Shown piece by piece: positions 10,201-17,634 of a DNA stretch of 64,000 bases (position 1 is its first letter; every line of letters starts with the position of its first letter). The DNA is from SZAS-103 sp038316385. Its GTDB lineage: Bacteria; Pseudomonadota; Gammaproteobacteria; Xanthomonadales; Xanthomonadaceae. The notes under the pieces are model-generated. The model saw only the letters and a program-made list of their open reading frames with translations, did no database searches and was not told where the DNA came from. Made by a program: the position numbers and the translations under genes. The stretch covers positions 78,360-142,359 of the forward strand of contig JBBQAN010000006.1 of the NCBI GenBank assembly GCA_038316385.1, given 5' to 3'.

Positions 10201-10596
10201 CGAATTCGGCATCAACACCATGTAGCGACCGGCCAGCGAGATGAACGTGGTCAGGGCGGCGCCCTTGTTGCCGCGCTCTTCCTTGTCGACCTGAATGACG
10301 ACTTCCTGGCCTTCGCGCAGCAGTTCCTTGATCCCGGCTTTGTTCGGGTCGAGGCCTTCAGCGAAATAGTCAGGGGAAATTTCTTTTAGGGGCAAGAAGC
10401 CGTGACGCTCGCCACCGTACTCGACGAAAGCCGCTTCAAGCGAAGGTTCGAGTCGGGTGATGCGGCCCTTGTAGATATTTGACTTTTTTTGCTCTTTCGA
10501 CGCCTGCTCGATGTCGATGTCGTAAAGGTTTTGTCCATCCACGATGGCAACACGCAGTTCTTCCGCCTGCGTGGCGTTGATCAGCATCCGCTTCAT
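7252..10596 (-). CDS. rne: ribonuclease E
   Basis: A protein of 1114 aa that starts MKRMLINATQAEELRVAIVDG, the conserved RNase E N-terminus. GAGGA lies eight bases upstream, and the open frame upstream of this ATG is not conserved. The catalytic half (about residues 1-530) shows the S1 domain (NIYKGRITRLEPSLEAAFVEYG), the RNase H/DNase I-like metal site with AIDVNSAR and VVIDFIDM, and the zinc-link CPRCEGHG. RNase E starts decay of most mRNAs and processes rRNA and tRNA as the core of the degradosome at the inner membrane. The C-terminal half is disordered: first Gln-, Arg- and Pro-rich, then a Gly/Arg-rich patch (GNARRRRGRRGGRRRRRPDEAAG), then a long Ala/Pro/Val/Thr-rich tail. Confidence 0.97.
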   Translation of the reverse strand: MKRMLINATQAEELRVAIVDGQNLYDIDIEQASKEQKKSNIYKGRITRLEPSLEAAFVEYGGERHGFLPLKEISPDYFAEGLDPNKAGIKELLREGQEVVIQVDKEERGNKGAALTTFISLAGRYMVLMPNSPNAGGVSRRIEGDDRAALKEAMDVLQIPEDMGIIIRTAGVGRDAEELQWDLDYLLQVWKAITDAALSKPAAFLIYQESRLIIRALRDYMRADVGEVLVDNEEMYNDAREFMAQVMPASLRKLKLYSDTVPLFNRYQIESQIENAYERQVRLPSGGSIVVDPTEALTAIDVNSARATKGGDIEETAFNTNLEAAEEVARQMRLRDLGGLVVIDFIDMASNRHQREVENKLQNALKHDRARVQIGRISRFGLLEMSRQRLRPSLGESTQIICPRCEGHGRMRSVESLSLSILRLAEEQAMKESTGQVLVQAPPEIANYLLNEKRRALIEIEQRHEAPVIIVADTQMQTPHFEVSRLRENELSDESARPSYQRGTPRKLATHALTKANLNIPAPAVTKVQPIAPAPVRDDESEERKTVAARPAQPVRQAPQPVQYAATPVATSKRAPGIVARILGIFGAKPPSEPVAPAPASNAQSSRQQQRDRPRDGQQRGNERRPQQPNQTRSNTNNNAQNAKPQQQQKQAQPGNRSPQEQSRPKQEQQPRPPREPRPPQERSAESRAQEPRQPNAAQQQAAPPLREPRPPKPTIDPASSVVADTALIAVVAEAVPAQAVSMQADGSAAPDAGEGATGSGNARRRRGRRGGRRRRRPDEAAGTEATGQNADTQSEIDFDEEDAQGNDMAVEEKPAVSTMPRPASRPAAVAAASATPAVPAHSTSTDAQKASTAHAATEIVKPEIASASAPSVPISPATPIATFVSPTPSPVVVTDKPATAKVPTTAVASSSDADPAAGIPVAARTQASPPPVPAVPITPVPTAATVLSAASNATTPIQMSQPATVPAGLAPGAPSTATAPATTPRLIAPGVAAPPATPAAAAPMRSAALQPTMPPPPVRLSDAISASISQSVHQANNAKPLPPRGVATPIPNAAPVAVPVQASSSVAPPAVIVQAAPLQPKPTPSADSTTPVPRMPLPTPLDPDRMQDSDNAV

Positions 10597-10922
10597 TAGT
10601 TGTGTCCTCACGCGCTCTACCGCGAGGAACGCCGGGGGCTTGACGCCCTGAATCCTTCCCACTGCCGTTGCCTTCCGGGCATCAGGCGGGCTGGGTGATC
10701 TCCAGCGCTTCAAACCACGGGACGAAACCCACGGGAGCGCTTGTTGCATTGTTGGGGTCCGCGGGGATGAATTCCTGCGGGCTGGCCGGACGCCGAAGCG
10801 CCGGGCGATGCTCGTCTGTCGGGTTGTCGTAACATGGCCACTTCGCGAGTGGCCGTCGACAGCTTGCCGGACGTTGCAGGATCGGTTTTGTTAAACCCTG
10901 CGAAATCAGGACGTTCTCGCTG
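10597..10922 (-). promoter_or_regulatory. long 5' leader of rne
   Basis: About 320 nt of non-coding RNA would lie between the predicted start site and the rne ATG. In Escherichia coli the rne leader (about 360 nt) forms hairpins through which RNase E controls its own mRNA. The similar length here and the stable stem at 10836-10854 suggest the same feedback, but the E. coli structure itself has not been matched. Confidence 0.55.
10836..10854 (-). promoter_or_regulatory. stable stem-loop in the rne leader
   Basis: A perfect 7-bp stem (GGCCACT / AGTGGCC) closes a 5-base loop about 240 nt upstream of the rne start codon. It has no T-run, so it is not a terminator. It is a candidate for the autoregulatory hairpin role known from enterobacterial rne leaders. 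Confidence 0.45.
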
Positions 10923-10928
10923 GTTTTG

Positions 10929-10934
10929 ATTGTA
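10929..10934 (-). promoter_or_regulatory. extended -10 promoter element of rne
   Basis: On the minus strand TACAAT is preceded by TG and one base (TGATACAAT), an extended -10 box that can act with a weak -35. No strong -35 is seen. The start would be near 10922. Confidence 0.5.
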
Positions 10935-11113
10935 TCAGATTTACCCGGATTTACTCACGCACCTGGCTTCGGCACTTATTTATATGGACATCCAATGACA
11001 GAAGCAGCGCCATCCAAAGCGCACCCGACCTGTCGCGTGCCACCGATTTCCCTCCTTTGCCGTGGCAGGAGAGGGCATGGGTGGGGTGCATTGATGCGAC
11101 GAGGTTCTCATTG

Positions 11114-12076
11114 ATGCCAACCGAATCAATGCAGGGCGTCCGCAGCGTGACAGTTCCGGACGACCGTGAAGGCCAGCGGCTCGACAACTTTCTGCTCGGC
11201 CAGCTCAAGGGTGTGCCGCGCAGCCTGATCTACAAGCTGGTGCGCAGTGGCCAGGTGCGGATCAATGGCAAGCGCGCCAAGCCAGATTCGCGGCTCGATG
11301 GCGGCGATCTCGTGCGGATTCCGCCGGTAACCCTGGTCGAGCCGGGTGAGAAAACCGAAGCGCCCGCCGCATTCCTGCGGCGATTGTCCGCTGCGATCGT
11401 GTTCGAGGACGACCGGCTCCTTGCGCTCGACAAGCCCAGTGGTGTCGCCAGCCATGGCGGCAGCGGGATTTCGTTCGGCGCGATCGAGACCTTGCGGCAA
11501 CTTCGCCCGAACCAGTCGCTGGAACTCGTGCACCGGCTCGATCGCGATACCAGCGGCTTGTTGATCGTGGCCAAGAAGCGCGCCACCCTCGTCGAGCTTC
11601 AGGCATTGATGCGCGAGGACAGCGAAACCCGCTCCGCCGGAATCCGTAAAAAGTACCTCGCACTGTTGGTTGGACGGCTGGCTGGCGAAAGCTTTACCGT
11701 CGATGTGCCGCTTGAAGTCGGCTTGCGCCAGGGCGGCGAACGCCATGTGCGCGTTCAGCCAGGCGGCAAGGAGTCGGTCAGCCACTTCCACCTGATTGAG
11801 CGTCGCGGCGGACACAGCTATGTCGAAGTGCGCATCGACACCGGTCGCACCCACCAAATCCGTGTCCACGCCGCCCATATCGGGCATGCGGTCGCGGGTG
11901 ACGACAAGTACGGTGAGATAGAGGTCAATCGACGCATCAAGGAACAGACCGGGCTCAAGCGATTGTTTCTGCATGCGGCATCGCTGGAGTTTTCACTGGA
12001 TGGAGGCACGGTGCCGTATCTGCTGAATGCGCCGTTGGCGCCGGAGTTGGTGGATGCATTGGGGCGGTTGGCGTAA
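11114..12076 (+). CDS. rluC: 23S rRNA pseudouridine synthase RluC
   Basis: This 320-aa protein has an N-terminal S4 RNA-binding domain (about residues 22-80, PRSLIYKLVRSGQVRINGKR). The RluA-family catalytic domain carries HRLDRDTSGLL, with catalytic Asp143 in the RLD motif. RluC modifies three uridines of 23S rRNA in enterobacteria. The ATG at 11114 follows GAGG by nine bases; a longer frame starts at 11057 but adds residues not expected in the family. It lies divergent from rne, which is the common gammaproteobacterial arrangement and supports RluC over other RluA-type paralogues. Confidence 0.93.
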   Translation: MPTESMQGVRSVTVPDDREGQRLDNFLLGQLKGVPRSLIYKLVRSGQVRINGKRAKPDSRLDGGDLVRIPPVTLVEPGEKTEAPAAFLRRLSAAIVFEDDRLLALDKPSGVASHGGSGISFGAIETLRQLRPNQSLELVHRLDRDTSGLLIVAKKRATLVELQALMREDSETRSAGIRKKYLALLVGRLAGESFTVDVPLEVGLRQGGERHVRVQPGGKESVSHFHLIERRGGHSYVEVRIDTGRTHQIRVHAAHIGHAVAGDDKYGEIEVNRRIKEQTGLKRLFLHAASLEFSLDGGTVPYLLNAPLAPELVDALGRLA

Positions 12077-12085
12077 GAACCTTCA

Positions 12086-12577
12086 ATGAGTCTTTTCAAC
12101 GCCATCAGAAACGCAGTTCGTTTGATCCCGTCAGTGATCGAGCGCACGGGTGGCATGATTCAACTGGTCATCCGCCTGTTCTCTGCGGCGTATCTTGGCC
12201 TGCTCGGTTGTATCGCTCTTTACATTGCGTTGGCGGCACTGCTGGAAATCGCCCGCGATCCACTGCACGCTGACGTTGTCGTCCTGTCTTTCCTGACGGG
12301 GTGCGTTCCTGTTGCCTATGTCCTGTTGCTGCTCTCTTGGCGTGCACTCACCAATCGATCTTCGCGTCCTGATGGCGGACTGCTGCCGCCGTTTGCGATC
12401 CGGATCTTCGCGATCCTGTGGGGTGGCATCGGGCTCTACGGACTCGTCGGCAATTTGCTCGCTGGCCATGTCCCGCGCGTGCTGGGTGGTGCGGTTGTGG
12501 TGCTCGGGGCCGTCGGGGTGGTCGCGTCGTCGCGATTGCGAGAGCGGCTCGCCAAGGCAAGCCAACGCCTGATGTGA
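12086..12577 (+). CDS. four-helix membrane protein of unknown function
   Basis: A 163-aa protein with four hydrophobic segments (about residues 30-55, 62-87, 108-130 and 133-152) and short loops. I do not recognise the family. It starts nine bases after rluC with no evident Shine-Dalgarno, so it may depend on readthrough or coupling from rluC. Confidence 0.6.
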   Translation: MSLFNAIRNAVRLIPSVIERTGGMIQLVIRLFSAAYLGLLGCIALYIALAALLEIARDPLHADVVVLSFLTGCVPVAYVLLLLSWRALTNRSSRPDGGLLPPFAIRIFAILWGGIGLYGLVGNLLAGHVPRVLGGAVVVLGAVGVVASSRLRERLAKASQRLM

Positions 12578-12597
12578 CGCGGATGTCATAGCCAATG

Positions 12598-13125
12598 TTA
12601 TTTATTCGAGGCGAGCGAATGCTTGAGATCCTTCGCCATCGCATCATGGCGTTGGATCGTCGGCAGCACGTTTCTCGCCATGTCGCGGATCGCCGGGCTG
12701 TACTGGGGTCGATCGATGGCGCTTTTGAATCTTGCGATGGCGGCGTCGTCGTAGTTGATCATCACGGCCAAATAAATCTGATCCAGATCGTTACCCGTCC
12801 TTCCGACGAGGTTCACCCCGGGTTGCTGGCTCGGCAGGGGCGTTGCAATCAAGCCGTCATTGGCTTTTTGCATTTCGGCGGCGACCTTGGTCAGTTCCGT
12901 GGCCTTCGTTTGGGCGAATTGCCGGACCTTGCCGGAGGAGGCCTGCTTTGCGATGTATGCCGACATGTCGATTTCCAATTGGTTCGCTCCGAGCACATCC
13001 GCCAGGAATCCATGATCCATTGAGTTCAATTTCGGAGCCATCCCGCTGCCCACTGCGGACGCGACTGTGGCAAGAAGGACGCCGCCGAGAACGCCGATGG
13101 CGAGTTTCAGAATCCGTTGATGCAT
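12598..13125 (-). CDS. exported DUF4142 domain protein
   Basis: The 175-aa protein has an N-terminal signal peptide (residues 1-24). A four-helix, ferritin-like DUF4142 domain follows, recognisable by DHGFLADVLGANQLEIDMSAYIAKQASSGKVRQFAQ in which helices 1 and 2 pair, and a second half with LDQIYLAVMINYDDAAIARF. Such proteins are periplasmic and their function is unknown; some are stress-linked. It is transcribed alone, convergent with the preceding membrane protein, with about 20 bases between the ends. Confidence 0.8.
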   Translation of the reverse strand: MHQRILKLAIGVLGGVLLATVASAVGSGMAPKLNSMDHGFLADVLGANQLEIDMSAYIAKQASSGKVRQFAQTKATELTKVAAEMQKANDGLIATPLPSQQPGVNLVGRTGNDLDQIYLAVMINYDDAAIARFKSAIDRPQYSPAIRDMARNVLPTIQRHDAMAKDLKHSLASNK

Positions 13126-13222
13126 GGAATGCCTCCGTGGGTTTGTCGCATCAACATGACGCGCTCTCGCCGAAACTGGCTACTGCCGCGCATACAAACG
13201 ACGTGCGCGATAGCAGTCGCAA

Positions 13223-13627
13223 TCAGGCTGCTTCTGCCGCAAGGCGTTCGGCCTTCGCCGCGCAGATGAAATCATTCATCGATAGTCCGCCCACATCGTG
13301 TGTCGAGTAGAGCACGACGACTTTGCCATAGTGGACGCCGAGATCAGGATGGTGGTCTTCGCGATGAGCGATGAAGGCGAGCGCGTTCACGAAGGCAAGC
13401 GTGCGATAGTAGTTCTTGAATGGGTACGTCTTCTCAATGGCTTCACCGTTGTCGATCAACTTCCATCCAGGCAATCCCTTCAGCAACATCTTGATCTCGG
13501 TTGCAGCGAGTTGATTTTCGCTGCCCTTGAGCGGCTTGCAGTGGGCTGCGTGCAACGGGGCTGTGGCGGCCTGTTCAGGCTTCGCATGTTTTGCGAGATT
13601 CTTGGTCTTGGCAGCTTTGGCGGACAT
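13223..13627 (-). CDS. phhB: pterin-4-alpha-carbinolamine dehydratase
   Basis: This 134-aa protein catalyses dehydration of 4a-hydroxytetrahydrobiopterin, recycling the pterin cofactor of aromatic amino-acid hydroxylases. The family core is visible: LPGWKLIDNGEAIEKTYPFKNYYRTLAFVNALAFIAHREDHHPDLGVHYGKVVV, with the conserved HH-P-D at the active site and a GLS-ND ending. It has an N-terminal extension of about 30 residues rich in Lys and Ala that is longer than usual. No phenylalanine hydroxylase gene is nearby. It is divergent from nfuA across only 41 bases. Confidence 0.92.
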   Translation of the reverse strand: MSAKAAKTKNLAKHAKPEQAATAPLHAAHCKPLKGSENQLAATEIKMLLKGLPGWKLIDNGEAIEKTYPFKNYYRTLAFVNALAFIAHREDHHPDLGVHYGKVVVLYSTHDVGGLSMNDFICAAKAERLAAEAA

Positions 13628-13656
13628 GGCATTTTTCCAGCGTCAGAGCGGAAGCG

Positions 13657-13662
13657 TAGAAT
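13657..13662 (+). promoter_or_regulatory. -10 box placing the nfuA transcript start at its ATG
   Basis: TAGAAT ends six bases before the nfuA ATG at 13669. TTTCCA lies 17 bases upstream of it as a weak -35. No Shine-Dalgarno is seen in the short stretch between, so the mRNA may be leaderless. Confidence 0.4.
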
Positions 13663-13668
13663 ACGCCC

Positions 13669-14274
13669 ATGAGTGAATTGACATTGCTTGAATTGACTCC
13701 TTCCGCCCAGCGCCATTTCGCGCGGCTGCTGACTACCCAGGGTGGCGACGCCGATGGCATTGCACTCAGCGCGATCCATCCGGGCACGCCAAAGGCTGAC
13801 GCGCGGCTCGCGTTCTGCGAGAAAAGTGAACTCGGCGGCGACGAATGGATGTTGCAGTGTGAAGGTTTTGCGTTGTACGTCGATGCCGCCAGCGCGCCGT
13901 ATTTCGAGGATGCGCGCATCGATTTCATCGAGGCTGCCGGCGGCGGCCAGCTCAACATCCGCGCGCCGAAGTTGAAGGGCGCACCACCCGACGCCAATGC
14001 TGACCTCGCCGAACAGGTGCGCTACCTGCTCGACACCGAGATCAATCCGCAGCTCGCTTCGCACGGCGGCCGCGTGTCACTGGAAACGATCACTGCCGAC
14101 AATGCTGCGGTGCTGCGCTTCGGCGGCGGCTGCCACGGCTGCGGCATGGTCGATGTCACGCTGAAGAACGGCATCGAGAAAACCCTGCTGTCGAAACTGC
14201 CGCAGCTCACGGCGATTCGCGACGCGACCGACCACACCACCGGTGCAGCGCCTTACATGAAACGCAGCGCCTGA
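13669..14274 (+). CDS. nfuA: Fe-S cluster biogenesis/carrier protein NfuA
   Basis: A 201-aa two-domain carrier. The N-terminal half is a degenerate A-type scaffold that lacks its cysteines. The C-terminal NFU domain (about residues 110-190) carries the cluster-binding CxxC in GGGCHGCGM, plus LKNGIEKTLL. NfuA accepts Fe-S clusters and delivers them to targets such as aconitase and lipoyl synthase, mainly under oxidative or iron stress. The start is ATG 13669, with a predicted -10 immediately upstream. Confidence 0.94.
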   Translation: MSELTLLELTPSAQRHFARLLTTQGGDADGIALSAIHPGTPKADARLAFCEKSELGGDEWMLQCEGFALYVDAASAPYFEDARIDFIEAAGGGQLNIRAPKLKGAPPDANADLAEQVRYLLDTEINPQLASHGGRVSLETITADNAAVLRFGGGCHGCGMVDVTLKNGIEKTLLSKLPQLTAIRDATDHTTGAAPYMKRSA

Positions 14275-14375
14275 TTTTGTGCAACCCATGTGTCGATGAT
14301 CCGATCGGCCTGCGCTTAACCGGATCTTTCGCACGCGCACGCTAGCCTGCCAAACCTTTCGGCGGAACTGCGTGC

Positions 14376-15188
14376 TTGGCGAGCATCGATGCATATTGGG
14401 AACTTGCCGCAAGCGCACCTGCTTCGAAGCCCGCACAGCGGATTTCGCTGCGTCGTTTGGCTCCGGCTGCCACGGCCAAGATCGATCGGCAATCCGCGCA
14501 ACAACGCGCGTTGATCCTGCTCGGCATCGCCCTGCTGCATGTACTGCTGTTGCTCGGATTGCGTGCGGCGATGCATCCGCAACCACTCGCTCGCAGCACA
14601 GCATCCATTCCGATGCAGATCACGATCATCGAACGACGTGTCGCGCCAGCCGTAGACGAGCCGATCATCGCCCCGCCACGCGTTTCGCGGCAGCGCGTGG
14701 TGTCGATGCGGCAACGAGTCCTGCCGCCTTCGGATGCTTTGCAGGCGATCGCAATCACGCGCGCAGCACCAATCGAACCTGCGCCGCCGCGCGCGCTTCT
14801 CTACAACCCGGACGGTGGGTTGCACGTCCCGGACGCATCAATGCCGTCGCAGTCACGCGACCTGCTCGCACACCGAAGTGCATCCTTCATGCTGCCCGGC
14901 GGCGCGCGCGCGAACTCGCCCGATTTTCATGTGCGCCCCGGCATTTCACCACAAGGCGTCGTCGATGCCATCGGAAAGGCGATCAGCGGATCGATTGCCG
15001 GAGTTGCCGCTCGGCCTGATGGCAATGGCCTGGTGCAGGTTGCGTCGGATCGCGGGCTGCGCACCAGCGGTCGCGACACCGATCCGTGCCAGGACATCGC
15101 GCAGGACATGATGGATGTCGATCCTGGCGACACGCATGCGCGCGAACAATCCGAGCAGCGTTATCAGAGATCTTGCGAAGGACATTGA
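14376..15188 (+). CDS. single-pass membrane protein with TonB-like topology, unknown function
   Basis: A 270-aa protein (TTG start assumed, since no ATG precedes the membrane segment) with a basic cytoplasmic N-terminus of about 45 residues. One hydrophobic helix follows (LILLGIALLHVLLLLGL). The periplasmic region of about 200 residues is rich in Pro, Arg and Ala (PPRVSRQRVV, PIEPAPPRALLYNP) and holds a single late cysteine pair region (DPCQDIAQD, RSCEGH). This outline resembles TonB or energy-transducing proteins, but no TonB C-terminal domain is visible. It is downstream of nfuA with about 100 bases between. The start codon is the least certain part. Confidence 0.5.
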   Translation: MASIDAYWELAASAPASKPAQRISLRRLAPAATAKIDRQSAQQRALILLGIALLHVLLLLGLRAAMHPQPLARSTASIPMQITIIERRVAPAVDEPIIAPPRVSRQRVVSMRQRVLPPSDALQAIAITRAAPIEPAPPRALLYNPDGGLHVPDASMPSQSRDLLAHRSASFMLPGGARANSPDFHVRPGISPQGVVDAIGKAISGSIAGVAARPDGNGLVQVASDRGLRTSGRDTDPCQDIAQDMMDVDPGDTHAREQSEQRYQRSCEGH

Positions 15189-15210
15189 TCAAAGGTCGCG
15201 CCTCAATGAA

Positions 15211-15230
15211 AGGCCCCGCATGCGGGGCCT
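15211..15230 (-). terminator. 20-bp perfect palindrome, terminator of the cytochrome genes
   Basis: AGGCCCCGCA and its exact complement form a very stable stem between two converging genes. On the minus strand it is followed by TTTCATT, a short T-rich stretch, so it most likely ends the cytochrome transcript; it may also serve the plus-strand gene. Confidence 0.6.
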
Positions 15231-15255
15231 CTGAAGCGCAGCGATGCAGCGCCGC

Positions 15256-15690
15256 TTAGTTCTGCAAATCGCTCAGGTCGTTCAATTTGCTCGGCTGGAT
15301 CGAGAAATATTCGGCGAGGTCTTCGATCTGCTGATCGGTCAGTCCCTTGGCCTGGCCGTCCATGGTGATGTTGCTGCGTTCGCCGGCGCGATAGGACTGC
15401 AAGGCATGCGCGATATAGTCGCGGTACTGGCCGCCGATCTTCGGCCGATCCGGCGCGTTCGGAGCATTGCCCTGCGGCCCGTGGCATTCGACGCAGGCCT
15501 GGTTGTTCGCGCCCATCTTGACCCCGGCGAGTTTCTCTCCGGCAGCGGCATCGCCCACGGGCAAGGTGGACAACGGCCCCTTTTGCACGGGCGCGGTGGC
15601 AGCTTCTGCCTTTTCCGGGCCGCCGCTGCAGGCGGAGAGCGCGAACGCTGCAAGCACGGCAATGGCAACGCCGACGGATGCTTTCTTCAT
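15256..15690 (-). CDS. c-type cytochrome lipoprotein, class I
   Basis: A 144-aa protein with a lipobox at Cys21 (L-S-A-C) and one haem-binding CxxCH (CVECHG). A distal Met ligand is likely in NITMDGQ. The fold (PKIGGQYRDYIAHALQSYRAGER, LTDQQIEDLAEYFS) is that of cytochromes c553/c4 that carry electrons to terminal oxidases in the periplasm. ATG 15690 with AAAGGA nine bases upstream is preferred to GTG 15708. It follows a second, similar cytochrome gene and probably shares its transcript. Confidence 0.88.
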   Translation of the reverse strand: MKKASVGVAIAVLAAFALSACSGGPEKAEAATAPVQKGPLSTLPVGDAAAGEKLAGVKMGANNQACVECHGPQGNAPNAPDRPKIGGQYRDYIAHALQSYRAGERSNITMDGQAKGLTDQQIEDLAEYFSIQPSKLNDLSDLQN

Positions 15691-15704
15691 CGACTGGAAT
15701 CCTT

Positions 15705-16061
15705 TCACTTCGAGTCTGCTGTGCTAAAGGCGCCGAGCGAAGACAGATACGACGCGATGTTCGCGATGTCCTGCGCCGAGAAGCTTTCTGCCTGCGCATG
15801 CATGGTTGGATGCTTGCGCTCGCCTTTTTTGTATTCGGTCAGCGCATTGATCAGGTATTGCTCGCTCTGCCCGCCCAGCCTGGGTACGTGGTAGTTCGGG
15901 TACGCATTCTTGTATCCGGGAATGCCGTGGCAGCCGGTGCAGGTATAGATCAATTTCCTGCCTTCGACCGGATCGCCTTTGGCGATGGCGGAGATGCTGG
16001 CGAACGCGAGCGCGATGCCGGCAGCGAGCATCAGGGAAGATTTCAACGTAACTGACTTCAT
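15705..16061 (-). CDS. c-type cytochrome, class I, periplasmic
   Basis: A 118-aa protein with a cleavable signal peptide (residues 1-27, ending ASISAIA), one CxxCH haem site (CTGCHGIPG), and the same downstream pattern as its neighbour: LGGQSEQYLINALTEYKKGERKHPTM then ANIASYLSSL. The two look like a tandem duplication that diverged, one soluble and one lipid-anchored. Start ATG 16061 lies 26 bases from the predicted transcription start and has a weak Shine-Dalgarno. Confidence 0.87.
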   Translation of the reverse strand: MKSVTLKSSLMLAAGIALAFASISAIAKGDPVEGRKLIYTCTGCHGIPGYKNAYPNYHVPRLGGQSEQYLINALTEYKKGERKHPTMHAQAESFSAQDIANIASYLSSLGAFSTADSK

Positions 16062-16093
16062 TGCATGACATCGTCGGCGATAGGCTGGCGCGA

Positions 16094-16121
16094 AGTATAG
16101 CGTGGAGTCTGCGCGGTGTAA
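16094..16121 (-). promoter_or_regulatory. promoter of the cytochrome c pair
   Basis: On the minus strand TTACAC (-35, 16121-16116) and TATACT (-10, 16099-16094) are separated by 16 bases. Both match the sigma-70 consensus at four or more of six positions. The start would be near 16087. Confidence 0.55.
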
Positions 16122-16400
16122 TGCGTGGCCGTCCGCGCTATGCCTCGCAGCGAAGAAACGATCAGCGCATGCAACTTTCAGCGTCGTGACCGACTCAGTC
16201 GTCCGCAATCCTCAAAAAGATGTGAGGCGGTCGGACGCCAGTCGATGTGCATTGGTGCAACCATGGAATCGTCCATGCGTCGCTTCGGGACAGCACCACG
16301 GAAAAGAATAGGCCATGCGTCATCGTGACTTCACGCATGTGCGAAAACAGATGTGGTTGAGACACACTTGAGACACGCTCGGAATTGTCTGGGCGGATTA

Positions 16401-16424
16401 GGTGTTATACTTAGATACAACACC
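16401..16424 (+). promoter_or_regulatory. 24-bp imperfect palindrome over the RND operon promoter
   Basis: GGTGTT and AACACC frame an inverted repeat in which 9 of 12 base pairs match. Inside it lies TGTTATACT, an extended -10 box, with TTGTCT about 15 bases upstream as a possible -35. An operator overlapping a -10 is typical of repression by a TetR-like regulator. No regulator gene is adjacent. Confidence 0.5.
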
Positions 16425-16448
16425 ATAACCAGCTTGATACAGGCCACG

Positions 16449-17633
16449 ATGAAGCCCTTGAACCTCATGCCGACCCCGTTCTTCTCCGCCCGCGCAGCAT
16501 CGCGTAGGGGCCTGCTGTTGATCGCGCCGGCACTGATCGCACTCGTACTTGCGCTACCGGCTTGCAAGCGCAGCGATGCCAGCGATGCCAAGTCGAACCA
16601 GTCTGCGTCCGGCACCAAGGACGACAAGAAGGAACAAACGGCAGTTCCCGTGGAGGTAGCCAAAGCCGCGCGTCGGCCGATCGCTGCGAGCTACAGTGGC
16701 ACAGCATCGCTGGATGCACCGGATGAAGCGCAGGTCACCTCCAAGGCGTCTGGAACCATCCTTGCAATCACGACCGAGGAGGGCCAGCACGTCAGCAAGG
16801 GTCAGGTGTTGGCGCGGCTCGACAGTGCTCATCAACGGTTGGAAGTCGATCAAGCTGCGGCAGCCGTTCGCAAACTCGAAAGCAACTATGCGCGTTCGCA
16901 AAAAATGGTTGCCGCGAAACTGGTCAGCACAGAGGCGAACGACCAGATCCGCTACGATCTGGAAAGCGCGCGCGCTGCACTCAACATCGCCCAACTCGAA
17001 TTGTCCTACACGAATGTCGTGGCGCCGATTTCCGGAGTCATCGCTCAGCGCATGGTCAAGGTCGGCAATCTGGTGCAACTCAATGCGTCGATGTTCCGCA
17101 TCGTCGATGACAGCCATCTCGAGGCGGTATTGAATGTACCCGAGCGCGAATTGGCAACGATGAAGGCTGGGCTTGCGGTCACGATGCAGGTCGATGCGCT
17201 CGCCGGCAAACAATTCAAGGGCACGATCGCCCGCATCAGCCCGGTCGTGGATGCGGGTAGCGGCACATTCCGCGTCGTCTGCGCATTCAAGGGAGATGAC
17301 GGATTGAAGGCCGGAATGTTCGGTCGCGTCGGCATTGTTTACGATAGCCGAAAGGACGCACTGACGATTCCACGTATTGCGTTGCTGGAAGACGAGGGCG
17401 AGCCGGCTGCGTATGTCATTCGCGACGGAAAGGCAGTGCGCGTGTCGCTCAAACTCGGCTATGTCGATGGCGAGCTTGCCGAAGTGCTGAGCGGCTTGAG
17501 CCAAGGCGATTCGGTGGTGACTGCGGGAAAGGTCGCGATCCGCGATGGTGCTTCGGTGCAGGTGATTGGCGAGAAAAGCGCTTCCGCAACCGATGCGGCA
17601 GCAGGCGCGGCAACCGATATCGCGAAGCACTGA
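16449..17633 (+). CDS. RND efflux membrane-fusion lipoprotein
   Basis: A 394-aa periplasmic adaptor with a signal peptide and lipobox (L-P-A-C, Cys39). It has the family order: split lipoyl domain (VTSKASGTILAITTEEGQHVSKGQVLARLD, then NVVAPISGVIAQRMVKVGNLV), a helical hairpin between the two lipoyl halves, the beta-barrel (VLNVPERELATMKAGL), and the membrane-proximal domain (IPRIALLEDEGEPAAYVI). It links the RND pump to an outer-membrane channel. It is the first gene of a three-gene unit; the next ATG is two bases past its stop. No outer-membrane factor is encoded in the unit, so one from elsewhere must be used. Confidence 0.93.
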   Translation: MKPLNLMPTPFFSARAASRRGLLLIAPALIALVLALPACKRSDASDAKSNQSASGTKDDKKEQTAVPVEVAKAARRPIAASYSGTASLDAPDEAQVTSKASGTILAITTEEGQHVSKGQVLARLDSAHQRLEVDQAAAAVRKLESNYARSQKMVAAKLVSTEANDQIRYDLESARAALNIAQLELSYTNVVAPISGVIAQRMVKVGNLVQLNASMFRIVDDSHLEAVLNVPERELATMKAGLAVTMQVDALAGKQFKGTIARISPVVDAGSGTFRVVCAFKGDDGLKAGMFGRVGIVYDSRKDALTIPRIALLEDEGEPAAYVIRDGKAVRVSLKLGYVDGELAEVLSGLSQGDSVVTAGKVAIRDGASVQVIGEKSASATDAAAGAATDIAKH

Positions 17634-17634
17634 C

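Larger units (their letters stand above)
16062..16448. other. 387-bp divergent intergenic region
   Basis: The left end holds the cytochrome promoter (16094-16121) and the right end the efflux promoter and operator (16401-16424). I see no gene, repeat or stable structure in the middle (16122-16380). Confidence 0.6.
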
